From positions 82,001 through 146,000 of the forward strand of contig JALPQD010000818.1 in assembly GCA_023101885.1 (NCBI GenBank): a stretch of DNA of 64,000 nt, in the 5' to 3' direction. Below, piece after piece: positions 21,693-31,365 of the stretch; positions within the stretch are counted from its first letter, which is position 1; each line of letters starts with the position of its first letter. The notes beneath the pieces are model-generated. The model worked only from the letters and a program-made list of their open reading frames with translations, was not told where the DNA came from and made no database searches. The translations under genes and the position numbers were made by a program. This DNA is from Typhlomys cinereus. Lineage: Eukaryota > Chordata > Mammalia > Rodentia > Platacanthomyidae.

Positions 21693-22612
21693 TGTTGTTT
21701 TGTTCTTTAGGACCTTTCAGTTTCGGTGTCGATGTAGTTGGTATTGTTACGCTTGCCAGTATTACTAGTGCTTGCCTTGGATTGGGTATGTTTGTGTATT
21801 GTTATTGTTATATCCTAGATGAGGCTACTAGGCTGTTAGTACGTCAGTTAATTCAGGTTATGTTACCAGGGGGTGAATATTAGTTTGGTAGTGCACTTTT
21901 ATGATTTAGTATCTTGGTGAAATGTGGGGGTGAGTGGTGCACTCCCTGGAGTTGTATGTTGTGGGGTGGCTGTATGAGAAAGTTGATCTACAGCATTGAT
22001 ACTTTAAAGGATCAGTAAGGTGAAAAGAAAAAGTTTACTTATCTTTGGGCTGGATGAGAAGAAACTCGCCCACGTGATATAATGATTGTAGTGGTCCAGC
22101 TGTTATGGCCTGTGTTCCCTTTGTTCCTTAGAATTTTGCTTGAGTTTCCTTTGGGCTCTATTGAATTCTGAGTAGCCCTGTGTCTTCTGGGAAGGTCGGC
22201 ATGGAGGGGGGCGGGGCCCCGGGGGCAAAGCAGGTGGCCATGCTGGGCGGTGCTCCTGGCCGGGCGGCTCCCAGGTGGGGGGCGGGGCTGGGCTGGGCTC
22301 TTTCGCTCCCTGGCTCAATGGCAGAATTCTTCACCTGCGACCTGGGGGGGGGGCTGAGGCGCGCGGGGGGGGGGGGGGGGGGGCAGGAGGGTGCGAGGGG
22401 CTGGGGTCCAGGGCGGGGCCTCGGTGCTGGCTCCAGGGTGGGGGGCGGGGCTGGGCTGGGCTCTCTCACTCTTGGCAGCAGGCGGCAGGCGGGGGCGGGG
22501 TGGGGGGGGGGGGGGGGGGTCATCCGGGCCGGGGCGCAGGGCCAGGCCGGAGTCGGCCTGGGTGCTCGCGGCAGGGACGCGTGGGGCTCCAAGGTGGTTG
22601 GGCTGGGCTGGC
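21693..22612 (-). promoter_or_regulatory. L1 5' UTR / internal promoter with repeated units and long G runs
   Basis: The 5' end of the young L1 is very GC-rich on the side away from ORF1. A unit beginning GGTGGGGGGCGGGGCTGGGC recurs at 22274 and 22437 (163 bp apart). A weaker third start (GGTGGTTGGGCTGGGC) lies at 22593, about 156 bp further. This resembles the monomer arrays that serve as promoters in mouse L1. Plus-strand G runs of 10, 19 and 18 bases lie at 22344-22353, 22365-22383 and 22502-22519. The Gly-rich and Pro-rich open frames across it are compositional. Confidence 0.75.
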
Positions 22613-22622
22613 TCGTGGGAAA

Positions 22623-23200
22623 AATTTTAATTATTTCTTTAACTTCATCACTTGATATAGTGTTATTTAAATAATTCAATTCTTCCCAATTCAATTTTAG
22701 TAAGTTGTGTGTAGTTAGAAATTCATCCATTTCTTTCTCATTGTGAAATTTTGTGGAACATAACTTTTTGAAGTATGACATCTATATTTCCTTGTTATCA
22801 ATTGTAATAGCTCCATTTTTATATCTAATTTTAATAATTTGGGTTTATCTCTTTGGGACTTGGTTAATTTGGCTAAAGGGTTGTCACTCTTGTTGATTTT
22901 TCCAAAAACGCCTCATTTGGCTGATTCTTTGCTTCATTTTCATCTCAATTTTGCATACTATCCCCCAGATTTTACTAATTTCTGCTTATCTAGTGTTTTG
23001 GGGATTGGCTTGTTCTTGTTTCTCTAAAACTTTAAGCTGCATTGTTAAGTTATTTACTTATGATGTTTCCATTTGTTTGATATGCTATGAACTTTTCTTT
23101 ATGGCCAACCTTCATCGTGTCCCAGAGATTTTGATATGTTGTACTTTCATTATCATTCAGGTCTAGGGATTTTTGAATTTTTATTTTGACTTCAGCCTGA
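22623..23200 (-). mobile_element. Continuation of the old L1 interrupted at 15417
   Basis: After the second target-site copy the plus strand reads ATTTCTTTAACTTCATCAC, then AAATTCATCCATTTCTTTCTC, which aligns to 19.18-19.30 kb of the young L1 and carries on exactly where the old copy stopped at 15417. It decays near 23200, where an LTR fragment begins. Confidence 0.85.
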
Positions 23201-23204
23201 ACCC

Positions 23205-23440
23205 TTCCCCCACCTCCGGGAGAAGTCTGCCTTTGCTACAAGCAGTCTGCAGCTCTCAGCTTCCAAGATGTCTGTGGTGACTTAGCCTCCTCCAGCTTTG
23301 GCCAACCAGCCATGCCGCCTCTGCTTTGAGAGTCTGTACCTTCCCTCTGAAACCGTAAGATGAATAAATCTCTCTTTCTCCCTTAAGTTGATTGACTTTG
23401 GGTGGTCTCTCACAGCAATAATTAAGAGTAACTGTTACAT
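23205..23440 (+). repeat. MaLR-type LTR, 5'-truncated
   Basis: The end of the segment (AATAAATCTCTC ... CTCCCTTAAGTTGATT ... CACAGCAATAATTAAGAG) has the polyadenylation signal and terminal sequence typical of mammalian MaLR LTRs. It is the reverse complement of the two LTRs at 26899-27255 and 28511-28867, with AGAAGTCTGCCTTTGC and GCAGCTCTCAGC shared. No TSD is seen. Confidence 0.65.
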
Positions 23441-23721
23441 GTTGTATTTTGTGGATTTATGGTGGGACTTGATCATTTTGTGTCAGGTGTTTTGCTTTGG
23501 TATGTGTCTCACTCTTTTGAGCCCAATAGAATTACCACACTTGGTTAGTTGTTGTGACTGCCGGTGTGAGTGTGAAAGGGGTTAGTCTAGGGTTTCTTGG
23601 GGTGTATTATGGGTAAGATTATTGTAGTCCCAAAGAGTGTATAAGCCCAGCTCTGGTTAAGGTGAGTAACAAAGTTTGGGTCTAGTTATAGCTGAGAGGC
23701 TAAAGAGTGAGTATCAGGGAT

Positions 23722-23998
23722 TGGAGAGATGGAGAGATGGCTCAGGGTTTAAGACTCTGCCTTGTTAGCAGAATGTCCTGAGTTCTGATACCAGATCCGA
23801 ACACAAGGTATAAAAAGCAGTGCCCTGCACTTCCACCCCTAGTAGATGGAGTTTGGGAAATGCCAGAGTGAATTAAAAAGAAGATAAAAACAATCCAGGA
23901 GGATTCTCAAAGTCACACTTGGTTCTCCACAGGGACCCACAGTGCCCCACACACACACACTATAAAAAATAAGTGAATAAATAAAGTTTAAGAAAAAG
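23722..23998 (+). repeat. Older B2-superfamily SINE
   Basis: Head GGATTGGAGAGATGG with a small internal GGAGAGATGG duplication, B-box-like CTGAGTTCTGATACC, body GTTTGGGAAATGCCAGAG, short (AC)n and a GTGAATAAATAAAG tail. The flanking duplication is not clear. Confidence 0.8.
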
Positions 23999-24069
23999 AA
24001 TAGGTGTCAGTGTTTGCTAAATGGTATTTGGATTGCATATCAGAACAGCTTTAAGAAGATAAAATTGGG

Positions 24070-24258
24070 GGGCTGGAGAGGTGGCTCAGGGGTTAAGCCT
24101 CCGCCTTGCAGGCGGAAGGTCCTGAGTTGGGATCCCAGATCCCACGTTTTGACGCCAGGCAGAAGCGGGGGCGGCCTGCGCTTCTGGTCCTAGTAGGGCG
24201 GAGCCTGTGAATCCCGGGGCAGAAGGAGGTGGAGGCGGTTCGAGAATTTGTCCGTGGT

Positions 24259-24297
<39 letters not shown>

Positions 24298-24369
24298 ACA
24301 CAGACACACGCGCGCGCACATACACACGCATATGCACACAGTTGAATAAATAATAATAAAAAAATCAAA
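24070..24369 (+). mobile_element. Young DIP-like SINE with perfect 17-bp TSD
   Basis: A complete young copy (GGCTGGAGAGGTGGCTCAGG head, GC-rich body, AC-rich tract with CGCGCGCA, GTTGAATAAATAATAA tail). The duplication AAGAAGATAAAATTGGG is identical at 24053-24069 and 24370-24386, pointing to a recent insertion. Confidence 0.95.
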
Positions 24370-24386
24370 AAGAAGATAAAATTGGG

Positions 24387-25385
24387 TGGGTATAGTAGTT
24401 AAGAGTCAAGGTTGATATGATATGGCAGCTTTTAGATTGTTAGGGGCATGTGAGGATGAATGGCTAAGACCCTGAAGGGGTGGGTATATGGGACTTTGTG
24501 TACTCTTTATAGAAATCTTAAGCTGTAGAGGGTATCAATTGAGGTTAAAAGTAAAATAAAATGGAATATTTAGGGTTAGATGTTAAATTCCTCTTCTTTT
24601 GAACAGTGAGATTCTTGAGGTCTTCGGTTGTATGGTGTTGGTCTGTTGGTCCCAGGCCTGTGGCTTAATTTCTTGGAGGTTATTTTAATGATTAGAAGGA
24701 CTGGATGAAGTCTAGGGTCAGTTAGGGATTGATGGGTCTGGATGAGGTTAGGTGGGAGATGGAAGCTACTTGTACATGGACCCAGAGGAAGCCATGACCC
24801 ATCTATACTCCCTTTAAAAACCCCACTTGGCCATGTGGCAGATCCACAGAGGGAGCTGGGACCAGCACGAGAAAAGTGGTGGATTTTTTTTGCAAGATGT
24901 GGGGAATCTGGGAATGTTGGTTGCAGTTTGGGATTTGTGATGCTGCTTCCAACACCAGTGGACACTTGGAAACACACAGATGATCCCCAGGGAGGAAGTG
25001 AGCCAACAGAGAATCCACATCCTCTGTTCTATCATCAACACAGAGCAGAGATTGTTGTGCATGCTGGGAACATTGCAGCAGAGAACCTACACAACATTCT
25101 TGTACACTGGAGATCGCAGCAGGGTGGGTCAACTTTTTCTCTTCCCTCCTCTCCACTGCCCTTGGTCACTTCTGGGTGCCAAAGCAGCTTTCTCTCACAT
25201 ACCCTAAAGACATTGTCAAGCACCACTCTTGCACCCAGCAGCACTGGCACATGAGGAACTTCATGCTGCTGTCTGTAGCAGCTGAAGTCTTTTTCAGAGA
25301 ACTCTACTCAGGTGAAGCATGAATCTTGACCTTCCCACAGAAAAGAGTTTTAGGATGAGTCACTGTGACACTCAATTGTAGTGTG
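24387..25385. other. Unassigned DNA
   Basis: No gene or named repeat was recognised. The part 24740-25260 is moderately GC-rich and keeps overlapping open frames of up to 170 codons, but these show no domain, start context or splice structure that supports coding. Confidence 0.4.
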
Positions 25386-25540
25386 ATTTTTTTTTAATCG
25401 CAGCAGGGTCTCGTATAGACAATGGCAACCTTGGACATGTTATATAGCCACAGATTGCCTTCTGTTCTGATTAGCCTTGCATCCAGTGATGGAATTGCAG
25501 GAATATACCACCACACCCTGTTTATGCAGTGGTACAGACA
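25386..25540 (-). repeat. B1-type SINE, diverged
   Basis: T-run followed by AGGGTCTCGTATAG, GCCTTGCATCCAGTGATGG and GGAATATACCACCACACCC, the reverse-complement pattern of B1 with its tail on the left. Confidence 0.55.
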
Positions 25541-25706
25541 AATTCCAATATTCTCTGCATAACAAGCACCTATTTTACAACTCAACTACATCATCACATT
25601 GTAATACTGTCACTATAAAATTAGTCACATGAGGAAACTGAGACGAAAACAGATTGGATTCATAAGAGACAGAGCAGAGACTAAACATTTTATATAGTAT
25701 ATTTGC

Positions 25707-26135
25707 TGTCATAGTTAGGCACAGGTGTCAACTTAACTGTTGAGAGTTTGAGCTCTGGGCACAGTTGTGGAGAATTAGTAATTAAGTTAAACCCAGAGCA
25801 AACCTGAAGGAAATTGTCTAGCTGATGGGGAAGGCCCAGCCTATGGTGGGTGGGACTAGGCCCTGACTAGATGAATAAAATACAGAGAGCTGGTTAAGGA
25901 AGTTGGCATCTTTATGTCTACTTGGCCAGACACGCTGGTCTGGCAAGTAAGGATCATCCCTCTCTTAGACATTAGGTAGAGATGGTGTGGCCAGTTCCCT
26001 TGGCCCTGGAGTTGGTGTATGTTCTCTCATCAAGCTGGATAGACTGTAACCGAACTATCATAAGAAAATAAGCCCCCTGTTCCCTTTACCCATTTGATGG
26101 TCACTTATCAGCAACCATTCAGGTGAACTGCAACA
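25707..26135 (+). mobile_element. Solo LTR (family A) with perfect 5-bp TSD
   Basis: The element starts TGTCATAGTTAGGCACAGG, ends GTGAACTGCAACA and is flanked by TTTGC at 25702-25706 and 26136-26140. TG...CA ends, 429 bp, and a 5-bp duplication identify a solo LTR; that duplication length fits ERVL/MaLR elements. The same family occurs at 27387, 31366 and 43126. A poly(A)-signal-like AATAAG lies near its 3' end. Confidence 0.85.
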
Positions 26136-26204
26136 TTTGCCTGCTTTGGAACTCAGGTACATGCATGGCACTACGTGAATAGAATTCTCATGAACTGCAA
26201 ACCA

Positions 26205-26898
26205 CAGAAAAGTCAGGGGGAGGACTGGAGGTCATTAGGCTGTGTTTGAAGTCCTAGCTAGAACAATAAGGCAAGAAAAGGAAATAAAAGGGATACAGAT
26301 AGGAAAGGAAGAAGTCAAAGTATATGATTCTATACTTGAGAGGGTCACATTACTCCACCAAGAAACTACTCGAACTAATAAACAATTTTAGTAAAGTGAC
26401 AGGCTACAAACCAACATACAAAAATCAATAGCTTTCCTATATATCAGAGACAAAGGAGCTGAGAAAGAAATGAGAGTCCCATTCACCATAGCTACAAAGA
26501 AAATAAATACCTTGGAATAAATTTAACCATAGAAATAAAAGACCTGTATAATGGAAACTACAAAACACTGGTGAAAGAAAATAAAGTAGATACTAGAAAG
26601 TGGAAAGAACTTCCTTGCTCATGGATTGATAGCATCAATATTGTGAAAATGACCATCTTATCCAAGGCAATATACAGATTCAATGCAATTGCAATTAAAA
26701 TTCCAATGTGATTCTTCACAGAAGTAGAAAAAACAACCTCAAAATTCATGTGGAAGAACAAAAAACCATGATTAGCCAAAACAATTTTGGATGATAAGAA
26801 GAATTCTGGAGGCATCACCATACCATATTTCAAACTATACTACAGAGCTGTAGTAATAAAAACAACTTGGTACTGGCACAAAAACAGATATAGTAACT
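26205..26898 (+). mobile_element. L1 ORF2 fragment (reverse-transcriptase region)
   Basis: Plus-strand sequence of ORF2 from the region after the RT catalytic core: AGTCCTAGCTAGAACAATAA, ACCAACATACAAAAATCAAT and GAAAATGACCATCTTATCC are standard L1 phrases. It stops where an LTR element begins at 26899, and more of an L1 3' end follows that element. Frames are broken. Confidence 0.85.
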
Positions 26899-28867
26899 AT
26901 AACGCTTACTCTTAACTATTGCCGTAAGAAAACAACCAAAGTTGAATAACTTAAGGGAGATTTATTCAGCTTATGGTTCCAGAGGGGAGATACAGTCTTT
27001 CATGGCAGAGGCAGCATGAATGGATGGATGGCTGAAGCTGGAGACACTGGGTGTTAAATCACTCCCATCAGTGAGGCTGAGAGCTGCAAGACTACTTGCT
27101 GCAAAGGCAAACTTCTCCTGGAGGTAGGGTGGGACTAATCCACCTCGAGGCCCACCCCTTGTGACCGCCTTCCTCCAGCAAAGCTCTACCTCTCAAATGT
27201 GCCATGATCTTCCAAAATACATGAGACTGTGGGGGACACATTTCAAACCATGACATGCCACCCCTGGCCCCCACAGGCTCATTGCCATCTCATTATGCAA
27301 ACCATATTCAGCCCAACTTCAAAAGTCTTCATAGACTACATCAATAGTCCCAACACAGGCCAAAAGTCCAAAATCTAAAGTCCCCTTGTCACAGTTAAGC
27401 ACAGGTGTCAACTTGACTTTTGAGAGTTTGAGTTCTGGACACAGTTGTAGAGAGTTGATGGTTGAGTTAAGCCCAGAGCAAACCTGAAGGAGATTGTCTA
27501 GCTGATGGGGAAGACCCAGCCCATGGTGGGTGGGATTAGGCCCTGGATAAATCACAGAGAGCTGGTTGAGAGAGTTGGCATCCTTCTGTTCACTTGGCTA
27601 GACATGCTGGTCTGGCAAGTAAGGATTGTCCATCTCTCAATTGTTATGAGGTGATGATGTAGCCAGTTCCCTCGGCCCTGGTGTTGGTGCATGCCCTCCC
27701 TTCAAGCTGGACTGAGAACTATAACCAGGAATCACAAGAGAGAATAAACCCTTGTTTTGAAACTCTACTCTTTAGCTCATTTCTTCCAAAAGGATTTGCA
27801 TTCTTATGATGGGAGCATTCTCTGAGAATCTTGCCCTTAAGATAGAACCTCTCCTATTATCCAAATTAAGAGCAGGCTTTGATTTACTAATAGAGCTAAT
27901 CTCTTTAACAGCCAGTTGTCCTGTGCTTCTTTCCGGTTTAACTCTTTAAGTTTGCCATTGCATTTTTGATTATCAGCTCTTACAGTTACTGCTTCTTCCT
28001 GCCTTATTCCTTGTTCTTTTTCATAACTCTGAGGACAACGAAAAAGTATCCATATCACATTGTCAACACTACATGGTTTGAAATTCCTCCACCAAGCACT
28101 TCAATTTAACTTCAGGAAAACTTTCAGGATGAGACAAAATTTCACTAAACTCTCCGGCAACACAAAGCTTCATTTGTCACTTGTCCAGTTGCAAATACAG
28201 TCTCTATTCCCCTCTGGACCATCACAAGCTGGGCTTCCACTGCCTGTGTCTCTCACAGCATTGCTCTCTTGGGAGCTCTCATGAGAAAGGCCCATTCGGC
28301 CCCATCACCAAGATGCAAAGACTTTCCCAGTACAAATTCTCAAAGTTCTCCATATTTCTCCCAACAAACAGTTCTAAAGACACACTAGCCACATGACAGC
28401 ATTGGTATTCTGCTGGGTACTAACTTCTCTTAGCTTCACAAACTGCTTCATGTTGTGGTACCTGATACTGTTAATATCACACCAATACCCTACCACCCAG
28501 TACTAATTTCGGTAACAGTTACTCTTAACTGTTGCTGTGAGAGAGCACCCAAAGTCAATCAATTTAAGAGAGAAAGGGAGATTTATTCAGCTTATGGTTC
28601 CAGAAAGGAGATATAGTCTCTCATGCTGGAGGAGGCATGGCTGGCTGGCCAAAGCTGGAGGAGGATACATCACTGTAGACATCTTGGAGGCTGAGAGCTG
28701 CAAGACCGCTTGCTGCAAAGGCAGACTTCTCCTAGAGATAGAGTGAGACTAATCCACCTCAAGACCCACCCCTTGTGACTGCCTTCCTCCAGCAAGGCTG
28801 TACCTCTCAAGGTGCTATGACCTTGCCAAATACATGAGACTGTGAGGAACACATTTTAAACATGACA
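26899..28867 (-). mobile_element. MaLR-like LTR retrotransposon with two LTRs and a non-coding interior
   Basis: Two direct repeats of about 357 bp (26899-27255 and 28511-28867) share long stretches, for example GGGAGATTTATTCAGCTTATGG and CTCTACC/TGTACCTCTCAA regions. They flank an interior of about 1.25 kb that has no retroviral open frame. LTR polarity (TGTCATG start, AATAAA near GCTGAATAAATC on the minus strand) puts the element on the minus strand. An interior rich in AAAGTCCAAAATCTAAAGTCC-type sequence is what I recall of MaLR interiors, which lack gag and pol. A family A LTR is inserted at 27387. No TSD is seen; part of the surrounding L1 is missing. Confidence 0.75.
27387..27755 (+). 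mobile_element. Family A LTR inserted in the MaLR-like interior, 3' end lost
   Basis: It begins TGTCACAGTTAAGCACAGG and follows the 25707 copy through GAGATTGTCTAGCTGATGGGG and the AATAAACCC signal, but the final 50-60 bp are missing or replaced. No duplication could be identified. Confidence 0.7.
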
Positions 28868-29380
28868 AACATCTTACTAGAAAGACACTTGTTCATTTAT
28901 GTTCATTACACCACTATTCACAACAGCAAAAAAATGGAATCAGCCAACATGACCATCAATAGAGAAATGGATAATGAAAATGTGGTACATATACACAATG
29001 GAATATTACAGAGGCATCAGAAAGGATAAGATTATGGAATTTTCTGGAAAATGTTCTCTCTTATATGCAGATGATTGAACTGATATCCTTGCCAATGTAT
29101 TTGGATTGGAAGCACTGTAAGAGCCAAAAAATTTGAAAAAGAACTATGAGTGGGAAGCTGGGAAGATATAGTTAGGATGAAATCTTTTAAAGGGGAGATT
29201 TAGCACACCAGGACAAGGGAATGGGAGGGAATAAATGGGAAAAATATTCAGTGTGGAATGAGGGGATGGGATATAGGAGGGACATAGGAGATAGGAGGAA
29301 CAGAGGGTCCTATAGAAAAACCCTAAGATTGTGGGAAGTAGCCCCAAAGGAACATCCTATGCTAATAATATCTAAAAAGA
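28868..29380 (+). mobile_element. L1 3' end (ORF2 end and 3' UTR)
   Basis: ATTCACAACAGCAAAAAAATGG, then ATGGATAATGAAAATGTGGTAC and ATACACAATGGAATATTACAG, is the conserved L1 ORF2 3' end. It is followed by the purine-rich 3' UTR. It is probably the remainder of the L1 seen at 26205-26898, with sequence lost between. Confidence 0.8.
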
Positions 29381-29389
29381 AAGTTCTAC

Positions 29390-29575
29390 TTTTATAAGCA
29401 TGTTGAGTATTCACCCCGCTTCTCTCACTTTCCTCTCCATCCCTTCCCTTCACCTTTCCCTCCCATCCCATCACACCCTTCTGCCTGTGTGCTTCTATGG
29501 ACTTCAGGGTTCGTTCTGGCTTGTCTACTCATGTGGAGGCTCAGGCCTCCATAGTATACCAAGTTACTTCTCTTC
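29390..29575 (-). mobile_element. Short L1 3' UTR insertion
   Basis: ATAAGCATGTTGAGTATTC followed by a pyrimidine-rich stretch and GGCTCAGGCCTCCATAG matches a second copy at 50672-50862 (AAACATATTGAGTATTCC ... GGTTCAGGCCTCTGTAG). Both are L1 3' ends read on the minus strand. Confidence 0.65.
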
Positions 29576-29579
29576 AGGC

Positions 29580-30390
29580 CACCCCACTGACATGTGCATT
29601 TCCCTTCACTCACCCAGCTTTAGGCCCAAAGGTTTCCACTGTGAGTTCCCATTCTATGAATATAATAATAGCTGCCTTCAGAGCAGTTTGATTTACTATC
29701 TTCCTACCTATAGGTTTATTGGCTGTCTTCCCTACTGATCTATTTCTTTCCCTTTTTTTAGGTTCTTGTTCTAGTTTATGGTAACAGGGATGGGTACCCT
29801 TCTGACAAACGGATCTTGAGTCAGTCAGAAAGCTGCTAGTTGTTTCCTTGGTACTCGTGCCACTGTTTACTGGTGGTCACCTGTTGCCATGGTGATTTAC
29901 ATTGCAACTTACAGATCTCATGCCATTGATCAGGCTTCTGTTTCTTTCTTTCTCCCAGAAGCTTCTACAATATTACTTTAAAATATTTTATTAATGTCAA
30001 AATATATTAAACTAAATTTATCAGGAAAGATTTTTAATAATGACTTAGTTTAGAGGTAATCAGATGACATAGCAAGTTAAGACATCTTTACAGAATATAT
30101 AATTAACTACTATAAAGATTTCTATGACATGAGAAAATTCGGATCCTTAAATGAGACAAAATGCAAAAAGAAGGTATTTATGGGAATATGTGTGCACGCA
30201 CACATGTGTTTCAAATGACAATTTGGTATTTGAAAACATTTACAAAAATTGCATCTTTCAATGTTCAAAATGCATGTTTATATGCCATACAGTTAAGCCT
30301 TTCTGCTTAATTCTTTGTATTCACAAATATTTGTGATTTTTGATTTTGAATCTTTTCATATTTGTCTCTTGGCAAATCTCTAAGGGAGTC
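29580..30390. other. No feature recognised
   Basis: AT-rich DNA between an L1 remnant and a solo LTR. I see no open frame, promoter or repeat I can name. Confidence 0.4.
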
Positions 30391-30396
30391 CTAAAT

Positions 30397-30864
30397 TGTG
30401 GGGGTCCCCAGAGATCACAGCTCCATCCTGCAGGCTGGTCCCGCGGGTCCTCCACAAGGGGGATTGGGGAAAGGTGAGTGCGCTGTCCGCCGGCTCCCAA
30501 CCCTCCTTCCAGAGGACAATCAGACGTGACAGGGAGTCTAGTCAAGCAGGAACTCATTTATTGCAAGTCCACAGCCATCTTATATAGACAGAGGAATTTC
30601 AAGGTGGGGAAATGGGCAAACAATCATCTTAAAGGTCAAGCCAGCACGCAGGCTGTATGTAGTGAAATTTCTTTAAAACATCCTAAGCTACTCCCTCCTG
30701 ACTTCCTCCATCCTGAGCTATTCAATACATCCTGAGCCGCCCCCTCCTGACTTCTCCTGAGTACTGGTCAAAACATCCTGAGCTGCCCTCCAGACTTCCT
30801 CCATCAAAACATCTTTGTCTAACCTTGCCAGATTATTGAGGTCACCTAGACTGAGGTCCCCACA
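30397..30864 (-). mobile_element. Class II ERV solo LTR with perfect 6-bp TSD
   Basis: The 468-bp LTR is flanked by CTAAAT at 30391-30396 and 30865-30870. It is homologous along its length to the two LTRs of the provirus at 32.4-39.1 kb, and the minus-strand AATAAA (TTTATT at 30557-30562) falls in the same place. A 6-bp duplication is usual for class II (ERVK/IAP-like) elements. It formed by recombination between the two LTRs of a former provirus. Extra short repeats of the ATCCTGAGC type make it longer than its relatives. Confidence 0.93.
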
Positions 30865-30973
30865 CTAAATGTTTAGAAAACATTTCTCTTTGCTATTTGC
30901 TTCAACTTCGAATTTAAATATTTGTAGGTTAAGAGTGGGTGTATTAATAAAGTGAAAATGCTGGACACTTTAC

Positions 30974-31365
30974 GGCTAGAGGGATGATTCAGGGCTTAGA
31001 CTCTATGTCACATGAACAAGGTCCTCAGTTTGGATACCAGGTTCCTGTAAAAAAAAAATGCCAGGTGGGGGCTGGAGAGGTGGCTCAGGGGTTAAGCCTC
31101 TGCCTTGCAGGTGGAAGGTCCCGAGTTCTGATCCTAGGCCCACGTATAGACGCCGGGTGGAAGCGGGGGCCACCTGTGTTTCTGGTCCTAGTAGGGCGGA
31201 GCCTGTGAATCCCGGGGCAGAGTAAACAAGGAGGTGGAGGTGTCCATGGTGGTTCTGGAATTCGTCTGTGGTTCTACACACACACACACACATACATACA
31301 CATGCATACACACACAATTGAATAAATAAAAAAAAATTTTAAAAATGCCAGGTGGAAAAAGTAGT
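30974..31365 (+). mobile_element. Old SINE, left part, split by a younger SINE
   Basis: The head GGCTAGAGGGATGATTCAGG, B-box-like CTCAGTTTGGATACCAGG and the start of the body (AAATGCCAGGTGG) belong to the older SINE subfamily. The young SINE at 31069-31340 sits in it. The remaining body of this same SINE is found at 32331-32363 and 39095-39285, beyond two further insertions. Confidence 0.8.
31069..31340 (+). mobile_element. Young DIP-like SINE inserted into the older SINE
   Basis: A full copy with head GGGCTGGAGAGGTGGCTCAG, AC-rich tract and AATTGAATAAATAAA tail. The duplication AAAAATGCCAGGTGG is perfect at 31054-31068 and 31341-31355 and is itself part of the older SINE. Confidence 0.93.

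Larger units (their letters stand above)
15418..22612 (-). mobile_element. Nearly full-length younger L1 retrotransposon
   Basis: All parts are present in order on the minus strand: GC-rich 5' UTR (about 21693-22612), ORF1 (21692 to 20628), a 57-bp inter-ORF gap, ORF2 (20570 to about 17009, with a residual C-terminal frame down to 16751), then a 3' UTR ending in an A tail next to 15418. The flanks share TCGTGGGAAA at 15408-15417 and 22613-22622, the expected target-site duplication, and the surrounding old L1 reads continuously across the insertion. A SINE sits in the 3' UTR at 15864-16150. ORF2 has several frameshifts and ORF1 has a nonsense codon, so this copy cannot move on its own. Confidence 0.95.

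Noticed and set aside
22158..22781. Gly-rich and Pro-rich frames, and the idea of a second CpG-island gene promoter
   Set aside because: The block is the 5' UTR of the young L1, bounded by its target-site duplication at 22613, so its GC richness is explained.
24740..25260. Processed pseudogene or coding exon
   Set aside because: I compared it mentally with common ribosomal and housekeeping transcripts and found no match. No frame has a clear domain, and no A tail with TSD was seen.
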